Source: Bacillota bacterium (GTDB lineage Bacteria; Bacillota; GCA-003054495; Carboxydocellales; JAJZTU01). Taken from it: 8,020 bases of DNA. This document shows, piece after piece, positions 6,127-8,020 of the stretch; position 1 is the first letter of the stretch; every line of letters begins with the position of its first letter. The stretch is from assembly GCA_021848765.1 (NCBI GenBank), contig JAJZTU010000149.1, forward strand, positions 1-8,020, read 5' to 3'. Below the pieces are notes generated by a model that ran no database searches, was not told the origin of the DNA, and saw only the letters and a program-made list of their open reading frames with translations. A program made the translations under genes and the position numbers.

Positions 6127-7143
6127 GTGGAAGATTTAAACGGGAAAACTATAGAACCTCTTCTGGCCTATTGGGGACTGGAGCCCCTGGCAGTTAATGC
6201 AGTTAGGGATGTTTACCGGGTTCAGGCCAGGGAAGGATTATTTTGTTTTAAAGAGGTGAAAGAAAAGGCCGGGAAACTGCGGTTTATCGCTCAGGCGCTC
6301 CGCCACCTGGAGGCCAACGGATTTAACAGGCTGGCTGCTTTTCGGCCCACTCTCCAAGGGGAATCCTTCGTCAGTGAAAAAGGCAAGTACTATATTGTGA
6401 CACCCTGGCTGGATGGGGAGGAACCGGATTACCGGAACCAAGAGCAGATGGGGGCTACAGCGAGGACTCTGGCCGAGTTCCACCTGGCTACTGAAGGTTT
6501 TGTCCCTCAGGGGGATGCGGAGGCCAAGGTAAAGGTAGGCAAATGGGACAAAAAGCTGAAGAAACAGTTGATTGAGCTGGTGGACTACTGTTCCAGGGCT
6601 GAAAACAGCGGAGAGGCCGGCGGCTTTGATCAGCTTATGCGTGTCCACAGTCCCTGGCTTGGGCAGCAGGCCTTGGCGGCCTGCCAGCTTCTGAACAGTT
6701 CCCCGTATGACCAGCTGATCCGCCAATATGAGGGGAAACTGCCTATTTGTCACGGGGATACGGCAGCACGCAATTTTCTTATAGACGGGCAGAACCAGGC
6801 TTGGATGATTGATTTTGACTCTATGGCTGTAGACCTGCCTATAGTAGACCTTTGGCGGCTTTTACGCCGGACCCTGCGCAAAGGAGAATGGAGAATGCAG
6901 GAGGCCGGGAATATTCTGGAGCAGTACCGGCAAGTCAGGCCATTATCCAGACAAGAACTGCAGTTCCTACATGCTTTACTCCACTTTCCTGAGCGTCCCT
7001 GGAGGCTGGCTAAGCGTTACTATGAGGGCGGCATTCCTGAGGAAGAACGGGCGAAGCTCCTGGAAAGGGTGGAAGAGTACTTGGCCCCCTGGGAGAACAA
7101 AAGCCGCTTTTTGGACGAATTTGCAGTGCATTATGCGCTATAA
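6127..7143 (+). CDS. CotS-family spore coat kinase-like protein, second paralogue
   Basis: The 338-residue product, counted from GTG 6127, is colinear with the preceding gene. Shared landmarks are Lys42 (FCFKEV), YIVTPWLDGEE (89-99), RTLAEFH, the catalytic loop CHGDTAARNFLI with His209, Asp211 and Asn216, then MIDFDS with Asp229. Both proteins also share the tail pattern of FP-x3-WRLA-x-RYY. This copy keeps the canonical HGD. The pair clearly arose by duplication but has diverged strongly, which suggests distinct roles, perhaps a heteromer or different substrates. It may be an active kinase of unknown substrate, probably working in the mother cell or coat. It is spaced 17 bases from the first kinase and 13 bases from the phosphoesterase gene, so one transcript is likely. 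In-frame ATG 6118 is a possible alternative start. Confidence 0.84.
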   Translation: MEDLNGKTIEPLLAYWGLEPLAVNAVRDVYRVQAREGLFCFKEVKEKAGKLRFIAQALRHLEANGFNRLAAFRPTLQGESFVSEKGKYYIVTPWLDGEEPDYRNQEQMGATARTLAEFHLATEGFVPQGDAEAKVKVGKWDKKLKKQLIELVDYCSRAENSGEAGGFDQLMRVHSPWLGQQALAACQLLNSSPYDQLIRQYEGKLPICHGDTAARNFLIDGQNQAWMIDFDSMAVDLPIVDLWRLLRRTLRKGEWRMQEAGNILEQYRQVRPLSRQELQFLHALLHFPERPWRLAKRYYEGGIPEEERAKLLERVEEYLAPWENKSRFLDEFAVHYAL

Positions 7144-7156
7144 GGGGGAGTGTCCG

Positions 7157-7753
7157 GTGATAATTGCAGTAATATCAGATACTCACATTCCCCATAAGCA
7201 TGAGAAGCTAACAGAACGGGTGTTGGAGAGCCTCAGGGGAGTGGATTTGATTCTGCATTGTGGGGATATTGTTGCCCCGGAGGTCCTGGAAGAACTGGCC
7301 CAATATGCGCCTGTGGAGGCTGTGGCCGGAAATCATGACGAGGAATATTTTGGAACCGGGCTGCCCAGGAAAAAGATAGTGGAGGTAGGAGGGTTTAGAA
7401 TCGGGATGATCCACGGGGATGAGTTGGATGGGGTGCACATCAATAAGGCTTTGCAACTGGAACTCCTGTACCCGGTACTGTGTGAGCCCTTTTTAAACGA
7501 GCCGGGACTGGATTGCATAGTATTCGGTCACGGTCATAAACCGATGCTGGATTGCTTAAGGGTAGAATTTGAACCACCATTTAAGGTGAGAAAACGGATT
7601 AAGCAGGAAGTTCTGCTGTTTAACCCAGGCAAAGCCATACGGACACGGAATATTGCCAGTATGGGTTTTTTATACCTGGAGAAGGATAGCTTACGGGCCG
7701 AGGTAAAGATTTTCACCTACAGGAGGGACCGGGAGCAGGCTGCAGTGGAATAA
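7157..7753 (+). CDS. YfcE/MJ0936-type metallophosphoesterase
   Basis: The 198-residue cytoplasmic product carries the complete calcineurin-like metal-site motifs: Asp8 and His10 (SDTH), Asp37 (HCGD), Asn59-His60-Asp61 (GNHD), His86 (MIHGD), and His125/His127 (FGHGH, in place of the common GHTH). The closing LLFNPGKA matches the family's NPGS-like end. Known relatives are small phosphodiesterases with two metal ions, active on model diesters or cyclic nucleotides; the natural substrate is usually unknown. About 15-20 residues between the GHGH motif and the NPG strand (VEFEPPFKVRKRIKQ) look longer than in short family members. GTG 7157 is chosen because GGGGGAG (7144-7150) lies six bases ahead and it places the first beta strand (VIIAVISDTH) at the N-terminus. 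It ends the kinase operon. Confidence 0.88.
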   Translation: MIIAVISDTHIPHKHEKLTERVLESLRGVDLILHCGDIVAPEVLEELAQYAPVEAVAGNHDEEYFGTGLPRKKIVEVGGFRIGMIHGDELDGVHINKALQLELLYPVLCEPFLNEPGLDCIVFGHGHKPMLDCLRVEFEPPFKVRKRIKQEVLLFNPGKAIRTRNIASMGFLYLEKDSLRAEVKIFTYRRDREQAAVE

Positions 7754-7766
7754 TGGTCTGGCCGGA

Positions 7767-8011
7767 CTTTCTACGACCGGTAGGATACCTGTCCCAAAGT
7801 ATAAGTGCGCTCATGGCGGAATACCATAGTCGCTCTTAGCGCAGGTCTGCAATAGAATCGACCTTGCCGGCCTAATGACAACGGCAACCCTGCTGGGGTC
7901 ACGGAAGACCCATCAGCAGGGTTGGTCGATTCTATTAGCAGACCAAGCTTAGAGCGACTTGGTATGGAGCTAAGAGCGCCTAACCGGGGCAGGTATCCGA
8001 GCGGTAGAAAG
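7767..8011. repeat. 245-nt imperfect palindrome: branched giant hairpin, possible structured RNA or MITE-like element
   Basis: This fills the gene-free end of the window (7754-8020). Nested arms pair in order, from outside in. 7767-7774 pairs with 8004-8011 (8 bp, CTTTCTAC). 7783-7795 pairs with 7986-7998 (13 bp, one G-U). 7807-7812 pairs with 7974-7979 (6 bp). 7821-7836 pairs with 7951-7965 (15 bp, T7827 bulged), plus 7838-7840 with 7947-7949. 7844-7863 pairs with 7924-7944 (20 bp, A7937 bulged). The apex holds two further hairpins. No ORF of useful length, T-tract, tRNA or target-site duplication is visible. It could be a noncoding RNA, a mRNA 3' structure, or a dispersed ERIC/MITE-like repeat. 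The window ends nine bases after the right arm, so the element may extend further. Confidence 0.85.
7864..7921. other. Two adjacent hairpins at the apex of the palindrome
   Basis: Hairpin A: TTGCCG (7864-7869) pairs with CGGCAA (7882-7887) around a 12-base loop. Hairpin B: CCCTGCTG (7888-7895) pairs with CAGCAGGG (7914-7921), continued by GGGTC (7896-7900) with GACCC (7907-7911), a bulged AT at 7912-7913 and the loop ACGGAA. They abut with no base between them, and hairpin A starts directly at the end of the 20-bp stem, giving a compact three-way junction rather than a simple loop. Confidence 0.8.
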
Positions 8012-8020
8012 CAATGAATC

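Noticed and set aside
6238..6753. 171-codon open frame on the minus strand
   Set aside because: It is antisense to the second CotS-type kinase, with no recognisable motifs; a coding shadow.
6971..7156. Long N-terminal extension of the phosphoesterase into the second kinase gene
   Set aside because: The extra 62 residues lie in another frame of the kinase gene and show no family similarity; GTG 7157 gives a canonical family N-terminus with a good ribosome binding site.
7754..8020. tRNA, retron msr-msd, 6S RNA or attC integron site as an explanation of the palindrome
   Set aside because: There is no cloverleaf or CCA end, no reverse transcriptase in the window, no convincing central open bubble of 6S type, and no attC-like R/L box layout. 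A retron or intron partner downstream of the window cannot be excluded.
1..8020. CRISPR array, transposase gene, rRNA or tRNA gene
   Set aside because: No regularly spaced repeats, no transposase or integrase motifs, and no recognisable rRNA or tRNA sequence were seen on either strand.

Overview
The window looks like chromosome from a spore-forming, low-to-mid GC Firmicute, most likely a Clostridia/Peptococcaceae-type organism (Desulfotomaculum or Pelotomaculum-like). The reasons are strong GGAGG ribosome binding sites, frequent GTG starts, a B12-dependent QueG, a DUF2680 (YckD-like) secreted protein, a SHOCT membrane protein and two CotS-type spore coat kinases. This assignment is inference; I could not run a database search. 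Every convincing gene is on the + strand.

Layout. (1) 3-212 is the 3' end of an unrecognised, Gln/Gly/Ala/Thr-rich protein, closed by a good intrinsic terminator at 237-272. (2) 357-1493 is queG, the last enzyme of tRNA queuosine synthesis, behind a probable sigma-A promoter whose -35 box abuts that terminator's T-tract. (3) 1536-4948 is an apparent regulatory/envelope unit. A fully consensus promoter (TTGACA-N16-TATAAT) drives a secreted DUF2680 protein with a Met/Gly-rich tail. A leaky-looking intrinsic terminator follows, then a small SHOCT membrane protein, an OmpR/PhoB-type response regulator and a PAS-containing sensor kinase whose start overlaps the regulator's stop. A strong 13-bp-stem terminator ends the unit. 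(4) 5007-7753 is a probable sporulation operon: a sigma-K-like promoter, two tandem CotS-family kinase paralogues and a YfcE/MJ0936-type metallophosphoesterase. (5) 7754-8020 has no gene. Almost all of it is one large imperfect palindrome (about 7767-8011) able to fold into a long, branched hairpin.

How the parts may work together. The two-component system probably senses an envelope or metal signal and may control the DUF2680/SHOCT genes transcribed with it. The Met-rich tail of the DUF2680 protein and a Cys/Met/His cluster in the kinase's external domain suggest a metal link, but this is inference. The kinase-kinase-phosphoesterase operon probably acts in the mother cell late in sporulation.

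The feature I find least explained, and most worth a second look, is the 245-nt palindrome after the last gene. It could be a structured RNA or a MITE/ERIC-like dispersed element.
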